From assembly GCA_963682055.1 (NCBI GenBank), contig OY821749.1, positions 1,600,336 to 1,664,335 of the forward strand: a DNA stretch of 64,000 nt. The letters are read 5' to 3'. The notes below the pieces were generated by a model, which was not told the origin of the DNA, did no database searches, and saw nothing but the letters and a program-made list of their open reading frames with translations. Origin of the DNA: Primula veris. Its lineage: Eukaryota > Streptophyta > Magnoliopsida > Ericales > Primulaceae. Position numbers and translations under genes: made by a program. Below, piece after piece: positions 1-10,838 of this stretch; the first letter of the stretch is position 1, and every line of letters begins with the position of its first letter.

Positions 1-111
1 ATTCAATTAAACACTTTATAAATAGAGAGATACACACAATTTCCTTTAAATTCACTTTAAATTCAATTAAACAAAACAGAAATTACATATATGTGTATAT
101 ATACATACGTG

Positions 112-145
<34 letters not shown>

Positions 146-229
146 AATTCCTTTAAATTCACTTTAAATTTCAATTAAACACAACAGAAACTCAAACCAG
201 TAGATCTATATATATACATAGATACATAC

Positions 230-266
<37 letters not shown>

Positions 267-284
267 AAGGTGGAAATTGTATAC
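1..284. repeat. Duplicated AT-rich segment with TA and GA microsatellites in the first intron
   Basis: Two similar blocks of roughly 100 bases (about 41-146 and 147-270) each contain a stretch with TTTAAATTCACTTTAAATT followed by (TA)n and then (GA)n. This looks like a tandem duplication with microsatellite growth, inside the intron of the left-edge gene. Confidence 0.6.
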
Positions 285-400
285 CTGGAGAGATGAACAT
301 CGAAATCATCATCGATGACGTGGCGATTGATCTTCTTATCGGTCTTCGGATTCTCCGATTGTGACGATCGTTTCCTAGCTGATGATTTGGCTCCTAACAT
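285..400 (-). CDS. First coding exon of an unrecognised gene that leaves the window
   Basis: Reading leftward from the ATG at 400, 38 codons run into a consensus donor (CTCCAG|GTATAC, GT at 284-283), giving a phase-2 exon. The peptide is basic and serine-rich at first and then acidic (VIDDDFDVHLS). The 5' UTR is rich in CT repeats and a TATA-like box lies about 110 bases upstream, both typical of a plant first exon. The open frame past the donor (to about 206) is only TA/GA microsatellite and is taken as intron. The remaining exons lie left of the window, so the product is not named. The splice call is inferred from the donor and from the abrupt change to low-complexity sequence. Confidence 0.55.
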
Positions 401-504
401 AGCTCGATTCTAGTGAGAGAGAGAGAGAGTTAAGGTTTTAGAGAGAGAGTGAGGGGGAATTTGTTAGTTTGAATTTGTGAAATGAAATTTGAAATGAGTG
501 ATTT

Positions 505-516
505 GGTTTATATAGT
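505..516 (-). promoter_or_regulatory. TATA-like box of the minus-strand gene at the left edge
   Basis: On the minus strand this reads CTATATAAACC, about 110 bases upstream of the ATG at 400, followed by a CT-rich leader. It is the only good TATA match at a sensible distance. Confidence 0.45.
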
Positions 517-840
517 TGGCGGGTATGTGAATATAAGTCACTCAAAATACGTGACTTGAGAATTTAATATTTATGCTAAAACTGAATTAAATTCCAAAAA
601 CAAAAAAAAATACTTCAATTACACAAATTGCAAATAAAATAAATACTAAATAAAATTGTTATGTTACGTTAACTGTCATCTCATTTTCAAATTCATTTGT
701 CTATTTTAGGTTTCACTCTCTTCTTCTCTCCCTATCTCTCCATTTTTTTTACTATTTGAGGTATGAAAATTTCATTTTTTTTTCAATAATATTATTGTTA
801 TTAATTTATATGATTTCAATTTTATGGTTGTCAAGTTTAT

Positions 841-911
841 ATTCGATTTAATTAGTATCTATGAATATAGGTTACCGTCAGACCAACGCATCGCGTGGGC
901 AGGTTCGCTAG
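841..911 (+). mobile_element. Degenerate Helitron 3' terminus
   Basis: The sequence ends in a short hairpin (CCAACGC-ATC-GCGTGGG, one mismatch) followed eight bases later by CTAG and then T. This is the Helitron 3' signature (hairpin, CTRR, insertion between A and T). The last 15 bases closely match the end of the complete element at 10408-10838, so the two belong to one family. I could not find a matching 5' TC end upstream, so only the terminus is called. Confidence 0.5.
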
Positions 912-1591
912 TATATTATATTACTAAAATCACTCCCATTTTTTTTTTAATTTTCAAATTTTTTGGAATGCTAACGTACCGAACAATCGTGTCTTGTTTG
1001 ATTGCGTCATTTGCAATTCGGATTGTATTATGAGTCTGATATACTCCGTAAATAGTGTGTTTGACAATGCAATTAAAGTCCGAGTTATATGTTCGGTCCG
1101 AACTAACAATGATGGAAAAGGATGGTATTTCCAATACCGTGATGGTGCTATTGAATCGTCCAATGTCCAAGGGATTATTTTAGTCTGAATTTCTTTTCAT
1201 ATCTCGTTAATAGTCCGACCAGATTACTAGTAACAAGTTCATAATTTCAACGAAATGAGTCCTTGTTGCTGTTTTTAAATCAAAAGTAAAATAAAAAATC
1301 AGAGAAAACGAATTGTGCCAATGTACTTTATAAACATATAAGGAAGTAATATTGTATATCTTTGGTGTTAATATTGTTGTTCAATTACAAAAATACCTAT
1401 CTACAATCAATAAAAAACTGACACGTTATAAGATGTATCAGTTATAACAATTATTAAGTTTACCGTTTCTCTATCTTCATGTTTGACAACAATAAAAATT
1501 AAAAGATGGTGGAAAATATAGTAAAACATAAATTGTGATGATTTGAGTTTCAGATGGAAACTTTCTTAATAAGTTAAAAGGGGTTTTAGAC
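912..1591. other. Intergenic, nothing recognised
   Basis: AT-rich sequence with only short, overlapping frames on both strands (around 916-1188) that show no domain, codon bias or splice structure. Confidence 0.5.
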
Positions 1592-2069
1592 TTTTTAATA
1601 CATCAAACTATCTGATTTTAACGATTTGTCTATCAATTTTTAAAATTTTTCAATTTGGGTACTACACTATAATAACTTTCCAATTTAGGTACTACCGTCT
1701 AAATTAATCACGGAATCATGTCACGTGACATTTGACAAACGTTAATTTGACAATTTTACACAAAAATATGTCGTCGTAAAAAAACGTTTTCCCCAATTTC
1801 ACACATAAAAAAAAATTGGATTATGTGCTAATTTTTATTATGTGTGAAATTGGGAGAATTTTTTTTCTAGGATGACATGTTTTTATGCAAAATTGTCAAA
1901 TTAGTCTCTTAAATTAACGTTTGTCAAATGTCACGTGACATGATTCCGTGATTATTTTAGACGGTGATATCTAAATTGGAAAGTTATTGTAGTATGGTAC
2001 CCAAATTGAAATTTTTTAAAAATGGGTATCCAAATCATTAACAGTATTATAGTTTGATGTATTAAACGT
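1592..2069. mobile_element. Foldback (long inverted repeat) element, copy 1
   Basis: A left arm (about 1592-1809) and right arm (about 1838-2069) are long inverted copies of each other around a ~28-base loop. Matching landmarks in the arms are AATACATCAAACTAT at the outer ends, TTCAATTTGGGTAC, CGTCTAAA, the palindrome-bearing TCATGTCACGTGACAT, and CCCAATTTCACACATAA at the inner ends. There is no coding capacity. A MITE or foldback DNA transposon fits; the superfamily is unknown because no clear target duplication was found. Confidence 0.75.
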
Positions 2070-2168
2070 ATTTTTTTTCTAAATTAAATGTATGTCATTC
2101 TCATTTCTCACATCATCCTCTGAGCAAAGTCCCATACAAATATTAATTATGTTTTAATGTTTTATAAG

Positions 2169-2684
2169 TTTGTTATATCAAACTACTCTATTTTAACGAT
2201 TTGTCTATTTATATTTTAATTTTTTAAATGTGAGTATCATATTATAATAAAAATTTCAATTTATGTATCGCATTATAAGAAAATTTTCAATTTAGGTACT
2301 AGTTAATCATTTAATCATGTCACGTGACATTACGTTCTTGTCAAACGTTAACGTGAAAGTAATTTTGCCATTTTACACCAAAGCATATCATACTATAAAA
2401 ACGTTTCCCCCCATTTTCATACATAACAAAAATCAGCACATATTTTAAATTTGGTGGAAACGTTGTTCTATGATGATATATTTTGGTATAAAATGACAAA
2501 ATTACTCTATCACGTTTAAGTTTATCAAGCATGTGCTGTCATGTGACATGATTCCGTGATTAATTTAGACACTGCTACCTAAATTCTAAATTTGACAATT
2601 TCTTATAGTATGGTACCCAAATTAAAAAAATTTAAAGTTGAGTACCAAAATCGTTAACAATAACATAGTTTGGTGTACCAAACG
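2169..2684. mobile_element. Foldback element, copy 2 of the same family
   Basis: The same organisation as 1592-2069 in the same order: outer arm motif near ATCAAACTA, then TTAACGATTTGTCTAT, TCACGTGAC, an inner CATTTTCATACATAAC, a central loop, and the inverted arm ending near ATAGTTTGGTGTACCAAACG. The copies differ at many positions, so this is either an old tandem duplication or two adjacent insertions. Confidence 0.7.
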
Positions 2685-3905
2685 TATTTTTTTCCAAATA
2701 CTAATCATATATTTACTCTGTATATAAACAAATGTTTATTATGAAAATATGTCGTGCAACTTTTACCATTAAATTTTTCATATCAAAATTTTTGAAATGA
2801 AAAAATTGAAAATTTCATCGTTTAATTCTAACCATAAACTACGTGAAAAGTATTATTTCGGCAATTTAAATATAAAAAAATTATCAATCAAATTTGCACG
2901 TATTCTCGTAGGTGATATTTGTTGAGTCTAATCAATACGATACCGGAGCTCAATTTACTCTTCTAACCCGTGTTGGAAAATCAACTGGCTAATTTAAAGG
3001 AAGTGTTGTAGATCAATCCATTCACTTTACTTGGGATATGCGGGTTCGAACAAATATAGGAAGTGTCGTAGATCAACCCATTCTCAAGTCGACCACGATT
3101 AACACTGTTGATTTTCATGTGCTTTCGGAAATTGTCAGGCTTTCATAATAATAATTTAAACAAATATCGATTATCTGATTTATTAGAACATTTACAATGG
3201 TGTTGTTAGAATTTATTTGTTAACTGTTGTCATATAAGCAAAAAAAATAGATTTTAACTTACACATTCACTTACTATAGTTAACTTTATTTTTCACATCA
3301 TAATGGTTTGTTAACTTTAACTATAAAACCGTATATTGATATTGTATTTGAAATAAATAAGCATCCTTAAATTATTATTTGTGTTGGACTCTTTGGTTTA
3401 ACTATAATAAAACTTTCTTATATACATTTTATTTTTTGAAATCTATTTTCATATTACTATAATCAAAAGTTTATATTGTAATAAAGTTATGAATGCTACA
3501 AAAAAAAATTGTTGGTTCTATATGTAAATATATTAATACCTACACTTTACAATATACTGATTATACAACCATAATCCTAAATATACATGGGTATAAAATA
3601 TGTAATCTCTATAAACATTGGCACAATAGATATATCAAAAGTTTATATAGAAATAAATAACTAAAAGATATAAATATTAAGAAAGTTGCTACTTTCTAAC
3701 TTTGAATCAATTTGCAAGCGTTGATTAAATTTTCATACCAAGAATAAAGTTTTTAACATTTAAATAAAGCATCAGCTTTTAAAAGAGCGCCGATTAATTG
3801 GTTATAGAATATAAAATGACATGAAAAAACCACATGGCTTGTTAACTGTGATGCTACAACAGTTAGAAGATAAAATAAACACTATATAAAAAGTAAGATT
3901 ACTCT
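2685..3905. other. AT-rich intergenic sequence with short repeat fragments
   Basis: No gene is visible. About 2760-2920 resembles a decayed member of the short MITE family with ends near GAAACTACGTG. Two similar stretches containing GTAGATCAA(T/C)CCATTC lie at about 3009 and 3069. The start of a MITE-like sequence (ACAATGGTGTTGTTAG) is at about 3195 and resembles the element at 18238. Confidence 0.4.
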
Positions 3906-4262
3906 TATGGCTGGGTTCGGTTCGATCCGGTTCGGTTTTTGGTAAAACCGAAACCGAAATGGGGCATATTTTTCGGTTCGCTTCTTTTTTGTTTCGATTT
4001 TTTTATTTTTTGGACCGAACCGGGCCGATTTTTTCGGTCTAGTTTCGGGTTTTTTCGGTTATTTTTCGGTTTTATTTTTTATTTTTCGGTTTTTTTCGGT
4101 CTTTTTTGGTTTTTTTCGATTTCGGTCTTTTTCGGTTCGGTTTTACTGAAAACCGAAACCGACCCGATTTTTTTTCGGTTTTTTGGTTTCGGTTTTTTTC
4201 GGTTTTTTTTCGGTTCGGTTATCGGTTCGGTTCGATTTTTCCGGTTTTTTGTCCGACCCTGA
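3906..4262 (+). repeat. CGGTTTT-rich dispersed repeat, copy 1
   Basis: A C/G/T-rich tract built on TTCGGTTTT. It is not simple sequence: it contains an ordered core (GCATATTTTT, then GTTCG-like sequence, then TTTTTATTTTTTGGACCGAACC) that recurs at 7115-7400 and 41885-42145 on the opposite strand. Open frames across it are low-complexity Phe/Arg or Lys/Pro strings with no support as protein. Confidence 0.7.
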
Positions 4263-4316
4263 TTACTGTAGTCTGACACTAACTATATACTAATTTCGTT
4301 ACTGTTTAATATTACG

Positions 4317-4490
4317 TCACGAATTTACGTCTAATTTTGACCGATTAAAAATTTGTTTTAAAATTGTCGGAATAAAAAATTTCAAAAGTTGATCATATGG
4401 TTCAAATGTTAAATTTTATGATTAGGTTTTAAAAAAAAATCATTTCGATAATTTTAATATAAATTATAAACCGATTAAAATTATAATCAT
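4317..4490. mobile_element. Short MITE of the GAAACTACGTG family, diverged copy
   Basis: The left end TTTACGTCTAATTTTGACCG and right end CCGATTAAAATTATAATC are inverted relatives. Between them is the internal block AAAAGTTGATCATATGGTTC shared with the better copy at 41432-41633. Confidence 0.55.
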
Positions 4491-5740
4491 TTTAGGTGTA
4501 AGGTGTATACTTATAGTTAAAGGTCATGTCAATCATGTATCATGATTTATATATATAATGTTTGTTTGAGTAAAGTTTTGGTAAACGTTGTTAATGCTTT
4601 TAATATGATCACCCACTTCGTCTATAGAAGTGGAAATATGGACATGTAGGGTCACCTTCGAATTAATTATTGAGAAAGATAATAAAATCGGTGGTTACTT
4701 TTATAATATTTATGACTTTTTGTAATAGACTCACAACTATTATATCGTGTCATTAGTCAGGTCTACTTATATTAGGTGTCAAAATTTGTGTGCCATTTTG
4801 CGTTCCATTAAATCCACTTCCCAAAAAAAAACAACTGTTATATGAACCTATTTACCTTATGCATGTGTTACGAGTAATGTTATGATAATAATGTTCTGGG
4901 CAAGACAAAATTTAAACGGATTTTGATCGCTTAGCGTCTAATTTTCGTCTAATTTCGTTTAATTATTATATAATCTGTCTAATCTCGCGTAATCTGATAT
5001 GGGAGTATGATATAAATATAGAAAATATGTATAGATATAATATAAATATGTGAATAATAAAAAAAAATAGTTTAAAATTTAAAAGAATGTTTGGTTTTGT
5101 TAAAGAGTAATAAATAGTTTTATTAGTTTTTATTTTTTATATTTTTATGGAAGTATGATATTATTGTAATTAATATAAAGACGTAGATATATTTTTGGAA
5201 AAAAATGACTAAATTTGATTCTATTCTCTATTTCAGGTTTTCTCATTTTCTCATTTTCTTATTACAATTATATATATATATATAATATTAGGAGAATTTT
5301 GCCTGCTAGGCATGATATGACCTTAAAACGTAAAAAAAATTAATGCGAAAAACTGCCTTGCAAAAAAAGTGATATATATTAATATTACATATAATTGATA
5401 ACATAATTTCTGTCGAAATGCTGTTTTTGGCTTAGTTTTATTTACAATTTTAATTGTGAATGTACTGATAAGTTTAGTTTATGAATTCTGAGTGTTCTAA
5501 TGCTAATTTTTCATTCTTTAGGGACTACTTATAGTATTTTTTTTAGAATATAAGGTAGAAATTACACACAGTGTTAATTATCATAAGTAAAATAGAAATA
5601 TTTCTCTCTTGATCTATTATGAAAATATCAAAGTAGTTTTTTTGAATCTCTGATTCTCTATTGTTAGATTATTTATTAATTTTTCCATATATTCCAAGAG
5701 ATTTGTGAGCTAATTACCTTTGTTTAAAACCATACTTACT
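4491..5740. other. AT-rich intergenic, nothing recognised
   Basis: No gene, RNA or complete mobile element could be supported. Contains a short (TA)n run near 5268-5283. Confidence 0.45.
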
Positions 5741-5945
5741 TAGTGTTTTTGAAAGCAAAATCTTAGCTAAAACGTGTCTGTAAGAGCTATGCTAGCGGCC
5801 TAAAAAGCAGAAAAGCGAGTTTTGAATAGTGCGCTTTTTTTTTACTTATGCGCCTAAAAAGCAGAAAAGCAGAAAATCTTAGCTTTGAATCGAGATTTTA
5901 TCGAGCTTTTTTTTCTACGAAGTGCGCTTTTTAAAATAGTGGTCC
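5741..5945 (+). repeat. Dispersed copy of the AAAGCG/GCTTTT repeat family
   Basis: Shares the order of motifs with the tandem array in the callose synthase intron at 51830-52997: AAATCTTAGCTAAAACG, GTAAGAGCTATGCTA, CCTAAAAAGCAGAAAAGCG, CTTTGAATCGAG, TTTTATCGAGCTTTTTTT, CTACGAAG, and a closing GCTTTTTAAAA. This is a single diverged unit. Confidence 0.6.
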
Positions 5946-7110
5946 TAATACACCTTTTTTTTCTTCAATACGACGCCCATTGACGGAACTAGAGCTATTT
6001 TAAAAAATAAAATAAAATGGGTGGTGAAACGCTTAAACTCTCGTTAACCTATTTTTGTACACGACATCCGTGCACCAAACAGAGCTAAAAGATATGCGGT
6101 TTACGCATATATTTTTTGACAGAGGGCTTTACAAATAACCGGACTTCATAATTGCTCGAGATATACAAATGGGCCGATTTGTGGGGTTTTGATTTTAACT
6201 GTATTCCGAGGTGTCGCACCCTAAAGTTTGTAATTTTGACGTAGAGAGTTTACATTTCTGTTAGGAGAATTATGGCAATATTGCACAAAATTGTAAATTT
6301 TGTTGTAAGCCTCTGGCTTTGTTGCCATGGAGTGACAAATTCTTTCAAACAAACCTTTTTGTCTACATTTATTTCATTTCATTGAATATTGCTTACATTT
6401 GATTCATTTCATTTATAGTGATTGTAACTGCATAACAACCTTGTTAGCTGTATTGTCACTAGGAGAAAACCATCTGTTTTTTTTTTATCTCTTCTTTGAA
6501 AATAAAACCTATGTGTAATTTTGTAGGTTACATTTTTGTTTTAATGTTTTGAAATCAACATCAAATAATTAACACTACCGTGAATCTAGTTCATTATTAT
6601 TTAGGATGTGTCACATACTAAAAACGTAACACATATTAATAAACCCAAAAATATCTACCCTAAAATTAATTCAAAATTAAAACTAAAAAAAACTAAAAAA
6701 CTAACACATGTTAATAAACCCAAAAATATCTATCCTAAAATTAATTTAAAATTAAAACAAAAAAATATTATTGGTTGACATACCCTAAATGATAGTGCAT
6801 TTTGGAATGAACACCGAAAGATTAACACTATCGTGAATCTAGTACACTATTATTTTAGATGTATCATATAATAAAAACTTAACACCTATTAATCAACTGA
6901 AAAATATACTAAATGAATCCACAAGAGATTAGAAGACAATCTCACTTGAATTTTTCAGGATAAACAAAACCAAATCCATGTTAGACTGTCTTGAATATTT
7001 TTCAGAACAGTTAAAACCAAATCCATGTTAGAGGGTGACCAGATTCGGCTATTTTGTTACCAGAGTAGCAGGGAATATTAGTACATTATAGTTGTGCTCT
7101 TAACTGAGAT
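5946..7110. other. Intergenic with a short tandem duplication
   Basis: No gene seen. A block of roughly 80 bases containing AATAAACCCAAAAATATCTA is duplicated at about 6630-6700 and 6706-6770. A related flanking phrase (ACACTA(C/T)CGTGAATCTAGT) occurs at about 6571 and 6823, suggesting a larger decayed repeat. Confidence 0.45.
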
Positions 7111-7114
7111 CTAA

Positions 7115-7400
7115 AATTAGGGCCGGACGAAAAAGAAAAAAAAAATGAATCGGACAAAAAAAAACTAAAACCGAAAAACTGAAAAATTTTCGGTTTCCGT
7201 TTTCAATAAAATCGAACCGAAAAAGACCGAAACCGAAAAAGACCGAAAATAACCGAAAATAACCGAAAAATAACCGAAACTAGGCCGAAAAAAACCGGTC
7301 CGGTTCGGTCCAAAAAATAAAAAGATCGAAACCGAAAAAAACGAACAAAAAAATATGCTCGATTTCAGTTTTGATTTTGCTAAAAACCGAACCGAATCAG
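7115..7400 (-). repeat. CGGTTTT-rich dispersed repeat, copy 2
   Basis: Read on the minus strand it follows the same order as 3906-4262: GGTTCGGTTTTTAGC, a segment with GCATATTTTTTTGTTCG, then TTTTTATTTTTTGGACCGAACCGG, then CGGTTATTTTCGG repeats. Confidence 0.7.
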
Positions 7401-7804
7401 ACTGAATCCAGAGCTATATAAAATTACAGGGTCCGCTTTATTGTTTAGTCTTTTATCGACTTGGTAATATGCTTTGTTCATTAGTAGTGGATAACAACAT
7501 CAGTTTTATATTTTACATTATCCTTGCAAGTCTTTGTTTTGGTATAGCTGTCTTATCTCTTTATTTATCTCAACATCTTCATTTAGGTCCATATAGTTGG
7601 TAGTTTGGTTTTTGAAGACTTTAAATAGTCCACATGGTAGATAATATTAGTATTAATTGGGTCATTGACAATTTAAATTAACAAAATCTCTTTCATAACT
7701 AGCATCTGCATTCATCGTACACTTAATTCTAAAGTCTATGATTTGTTAAAACTTTTCTTCAGATTCAAAGGAGTGATAGCCAGTACATATCCTGAGATCA
7801 AACC
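7401..7804 (+). promoter_or_regulatory. Upstream region and probable 5' UTR intron end of the RING gene
   Basis: A polypyrimidine tract followed by CAG at 7760-7762 (TTTTCTTCAG|ATTC) 42 bases before the ATG looks like an acceptor for a 5' UTR intron. The upstream non-coding exon and the promoter could not be placed. Confidence 0.35.
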
Positions 7805-8482
7805 ATGAGCTTAGAGCGATTATACAAGTGGAAAACTCTCTCATCGGAATCTAGAACCAATCCGGGCTGCTTCGATTGCAATATATGCTTAGAATACGTA
7901 TGCGATCCTGTAGTTACTTTATGTGGACATCTCTATTGTTGGCCATGTATATACAAGTGGTTCCATACTCAAAGTGCTTCTCTGTCATCGGACGAGCACC
8001 CAACATGCCCCGTTTGCAAAACTGAAATTTCCCACACCACTCTAGTCCCTCTCTACGGACGTGGTCATAGTCCCGATCCAAAATCCAAATCACTGCCACT
8101 TGGCATGGCTATACCGCCAAGGCCACAGGCTTTTGGTACCCAAATATTGGAAACTGCTTCTCAAACTGGCCAACAACTACCCTATCGAAACCCATATCAG
8201 AACCAGAATAACGAGGACGATTTTTCATCCTCAGTATCTTATCGTCTAAACAGTAATACGGGTACCAGTTTTTTTCACCCGGTTATGGTGATGTTTGGGG
8301 AAATGTTTTGCACGAGAATGTTTGGAAACTCGGACAATTTATACAGATATCCAAATGCTTACTTGATGAGCAATAACAATAACCCTAGGTTGAGGAGACT
8401 AGAGATGCAGGCGAATAAGTCTCTGAACAGAATATCGATCTTCTTTTTCTGTTGTTTTATACTCTGTCTTCTCTTGTTCTGA
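7805..8482 (+). CDS. RMA1-like: RMA-type RING membrane-anchor E3 ubiquitin ligase
   Basis: The protein has 225 residues in one exon. A C3HC4 RING finger spans about 22-75, with all eight zinc ligands visible: C25, C28, C40, H42, C45, C48, C68 and C71. The 19-residue gap before the last pair (about 52-67, with EHPTCPVCK) is typical of plant RMA proteins. A variable, Asn/Ser-rich middle follows. The last ~18 residues (ISIFFFCCFILCLLLF) form a C-terminal membrane anchor, as expected for RMA ligases that sit in the ER membrane with the RING facing the cytosol and ubiquitinate membrane cargo such as aquaporins. Length and layout match the family. The ATG is the first in frame after the probable acceptor at 7762. 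The frame is intact. The paralogue (RMA1, 2 or 3) cannot be fixed from sequence alone. Confidence 0.88.
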   Translation: MSLERLYKWKTLSSESRTNPGCFDCNICLEYVCDPVVTLCGHLYCWPCIYKWFHTQSASLSSDEHPTCPVCKTEISHTTLVPLYGRGHSPDPKSKSLPLGMAIPPRPQAFGTQILETASQTGQQLPYRNPYQNQNNEDDFSSSVSYRLNSNTGTSFFHPVMVMFGEMFCTRMFGNSDNLYRYPNAYLMSNNNNPRLRRLEMQANKSLNRISIFFFCCFILCLLLF

Positions 8483-8581
8483 AGATCTTTCGTGTTTGTA
8501 CCATCCATTGTATGTACTTATGGTTTGTGTTCATAACTATAACTGGTTTAGTTGGGTAATACGTATTTTCGACAATCGACA

Positions 8582-8700
8582 TGTATGATTATCTTACCCA
8601 CCAGACGATTTCCCGGTATTAATTCATGATCTGTATGATTATCTAGCTTGCCTGCCAGATGATGTCCCAGTATTATTTCATAATATGTATGGTAATCAAA
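8582..8700 (+). repeat. Tandem duplication downstream of the RING gene
   Basis: About 53 bases are present twice (8586-8638 and 8640-8692), each with TGTATGATTATCT...CCAGA(C/T)GAT(T/G)TCCC(G/A)GTATTA(A/T)TTCAT. They lie in or just after the 3' UTR. Confidence 0.6.
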
Positions 8701-8739
8701 TTTGTGTACATAGAAATTGAAGTTTCATGTCTTTTTTAT

Positions 8740-9420
8740 TTTTGCCTTGTGGAGTAGGTCATAAGATAATCTCCGACCAGGTCAGCCAAGTTCAATCCCC
8801 GGAGTTTTTTTTCTTTTCCAAAACGGCCTATCGGGGGCTAATAAATACAAAAAAATATCAGAATAGTCTAGCTCTTTTATGTTCGTTAATTGAATTGACG
8901 AAATATTTTTAAAAATTAAATATTACTTCGTTAAAAGAATTAACGAAGTTCTGAAAATTTATCTATTCATTCGTCAATACAATTGACGAAGTTGTATAAA
9001 AATTATATTCTATTAACGAAGTTCTTTAAATTTCATATTTAATTATTAAGAATACTTCGTCAATTCAATTAACAAACTTATATGTTTTCATTTTACAGAA
9101 CTTCGTTAATTATTTTAATGAAATAGTATTTATTTTTTAAGAATTTCGTCAATTCAATTAACGAACTTAGAGGTTTTCATTTTACAGAAATTCGTTAATT
9201 CTTTTAACGAGGTAGTATTTAATTTTTAAAAATATTTCGTCAATTCAATTACATTCAAGAGCTAGACCATATTGAGAATTTTTTAAAAAATCAACTCATT
9301 TTCGTATTTTTTAGTCCCGAATAAGCCATTTTTGAGAAAAAAAAACTCCAATCCCCGATTATCTTCCCATTGACAGTGTCTACCCTATAGGCTACACATT
9401 GTATATCGCCATTTTATGAA
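8740..9420 (+). mobile_element. Possible SINE-like sequence split by a MITE
   Basis: Outside the MITE at 8802-9348 the flanks join as ...GACCAGGTCAGCCAAGTTCAATCCCCG/ATTATC..., which contains a tRNA B-box-like GTTCAATCCCC. The A box is weak, so the SINE call is tentative. Confidence 0.25.
8802..9348. mobile_element. MITE with 9-bp target duplication, Mutator-like
   Basis: The 547-bp element is flanked by the perfect 9-bp repeat CAATCCCCG (8793-8801 and 9349-9357). Inverted ends start GAGTTTTTTTT and continue as diverged inverted copies of at least 80 bases, to GTCTAGCTCTT on the left and its complement on the right. The interior is an array of (A)ACTTCGTTAATT and AATTGACGAAGT motifs in alternating orientation. 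There is no coding capacity. A 9-bp duplication points to the Mutator superfamily. Confidence 0.85.
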
Positions 9421-9720
9421 ATTATTATTACAAAAAGCAACCAACAAATCTTCAAATTTATAACATACATAAGACCCAAAATTGTGCTTGTTCTACTTCT
9501 AATCTCGCTGTAATAACACCGAGAAGAAAAACGTTAAGTTTTTTTTGTTTTTTTTGAGTTTGACACTGGTGAATTATTTCTCTGTCTTAAAGTTTTTGCA
9601 AAATCTCAGAGAACCCGATTAACTTCATCGTTTACAAAATTACGTGTATAAACACTAAGTGTCTATTTCGATTCTGTTTTGTTTATGAGCATACAGTCAA
9701 ATATGTCCATATTAGAATCA

Positions 9721-9800
9721 GTGTTTTAAAAAGCGCTAAGTTCATCAAAGTGTTTTTATGAGAGATATGCTAAAAAGTCTAATAGCGTAAAAAAATTTAC
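9721..9800 (+). repeat. Fragment of the AAAGCG/GCTTTT repeat family
   Basis: GTTTTAAAAAGCGCTAAG, GTTTTTATGAGAGATATGCTAAAA and AGCGTAAAAA appear in the same order as in the callose synthase intron array. Confidence 0.45.
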
Positions 9801-10177
9801 AATAGGAAAAAAAAACATGTTTGAAATATGTTTTTAAAACGTCATTTTACAGTTTTCTACAAGTAAAATTGAAATAATTCATAAATAGCAAAAACACAAA
9901 ACTAATTTCAAGTCTTCAGCTGCTTAAAATTTTCAATTTTTGTAGCTAGTCAAAATGAGCGATTAAGGCCATATGGATAAGTGTAACTCTTAAGTTTATT
10001 GTACTGATTCTGTACTTACTTGTCACGTTTATCTTTAGTTGTACTGATTTGTATTACGTTAAAAAGTACAGGACTGTTGTTGTAATAATAGCTGAGTATA
10101 AAACTATAAATACTCAGCTGCCTTTATTTTGAATACGATAATAGTAACAGATTTTCCCTCTCTCTATGTATAAAAGT

Positions 10178-10388
10178 ATGTATTTTTCGCCTCTAAAAAA
10201 TATGTTTTCACGTTAAAATCGTAAATACTAATTACAAACCGTAATTCTGATTTACGGTACCTTTTTATTTTATTTTTCATAAAAAAAAAAAGATTTTTTT
10301 TTTTAAAATAAAGGTAAACCGCAATTTACGGTTTATACTTTACGGTTTTGGTGTGAAAAAAAATATTTTTTTTAGTCGAAAAATACAG
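10178..10388. mobile_element. Foldback MITE nested in the old LTR
   Basis: The ends read TGTATTTTTCG and its complement CGAAAAATACA, and the arms contain ACCGTAAT/TTTACGG motifs meeting at an A-rich/T-rich centre near 10285. There is no coding capacity. Confidence 0.5.
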
Positions 10389-10407
10389 TCTCCTGTATAT
10401 ATATATA

Positions 10408-10838
10408 CTAGCGGACTTGCCCACCCGATGGGTGGTGTAACGCGTAGATGTGTAAATTGTTGTGAAATATTAAACAAAAGTATTTAGCAACACAAACTCA
10501 ATTTTATAACAAAAAAAAACATTTATAATCATAAATAAATATAACAGAAAGAGTAATACCTGAGAGTGGGAGGATAGAGAGTGCAGGGAATAGGGATAGA
10601 GGAGAGGGGGAGAAGAGAGAGTGCAGAGAGGATAGGGAGTTATTTTTTGGGGTTTATTCAAACAATAATAATTAGTATCTATTTTGAATTGAACGTAAGC
10701 AGTTATTTTAGCAGTTATATTTTTTTTTAGTTTTTGAATTTCTAACACTATGTGTAATTTTGTAAACTATCAATAGATTTTTGTAATTAGTTGTTTCAAG
10801 GCTTCATAAGGCCTCTACACATATATTAATAGTATAGA
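10408..10838 (-). mobile_element. Complete non-autonomous Helitron (431 bp)
   Basis: On the minus strand it begins A|TCTATACTATTAAT and ends with a perfect hairpin (CCACCC-ATC-GGGTGG), nine bases, then CTAG|T. These are all the diagnostic Helitron features: 5' TC, 3' CTRR with an upstream hairpin, insertion between A and T, and no target duplication or inverted repeats. The open frame inside (10470-10748) has no recognisable domain and is treated as non-coding. Confidence 0.8.

Noticed and set aside
824..1188. Cluster of short overlapping frames on both strands
   Set aside because: All under 90 codons, mutually overlapping, no domain; partly within a Helitron end.
3939..4279. Open frames on both strands in the CGGTTTT tract (107 and 66 codons)
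   Set aside because: Low-complexity Phe/Arg or Lys/Pro/Glu strings produced by the repeat; no domain and no start context.
10470..10748. 92-codon minus-strand frame inside the Helitron
   Set aside because: No Rep/helicase motif; Ser/Leu/Tyr-rich translation of CT-rich sequence.
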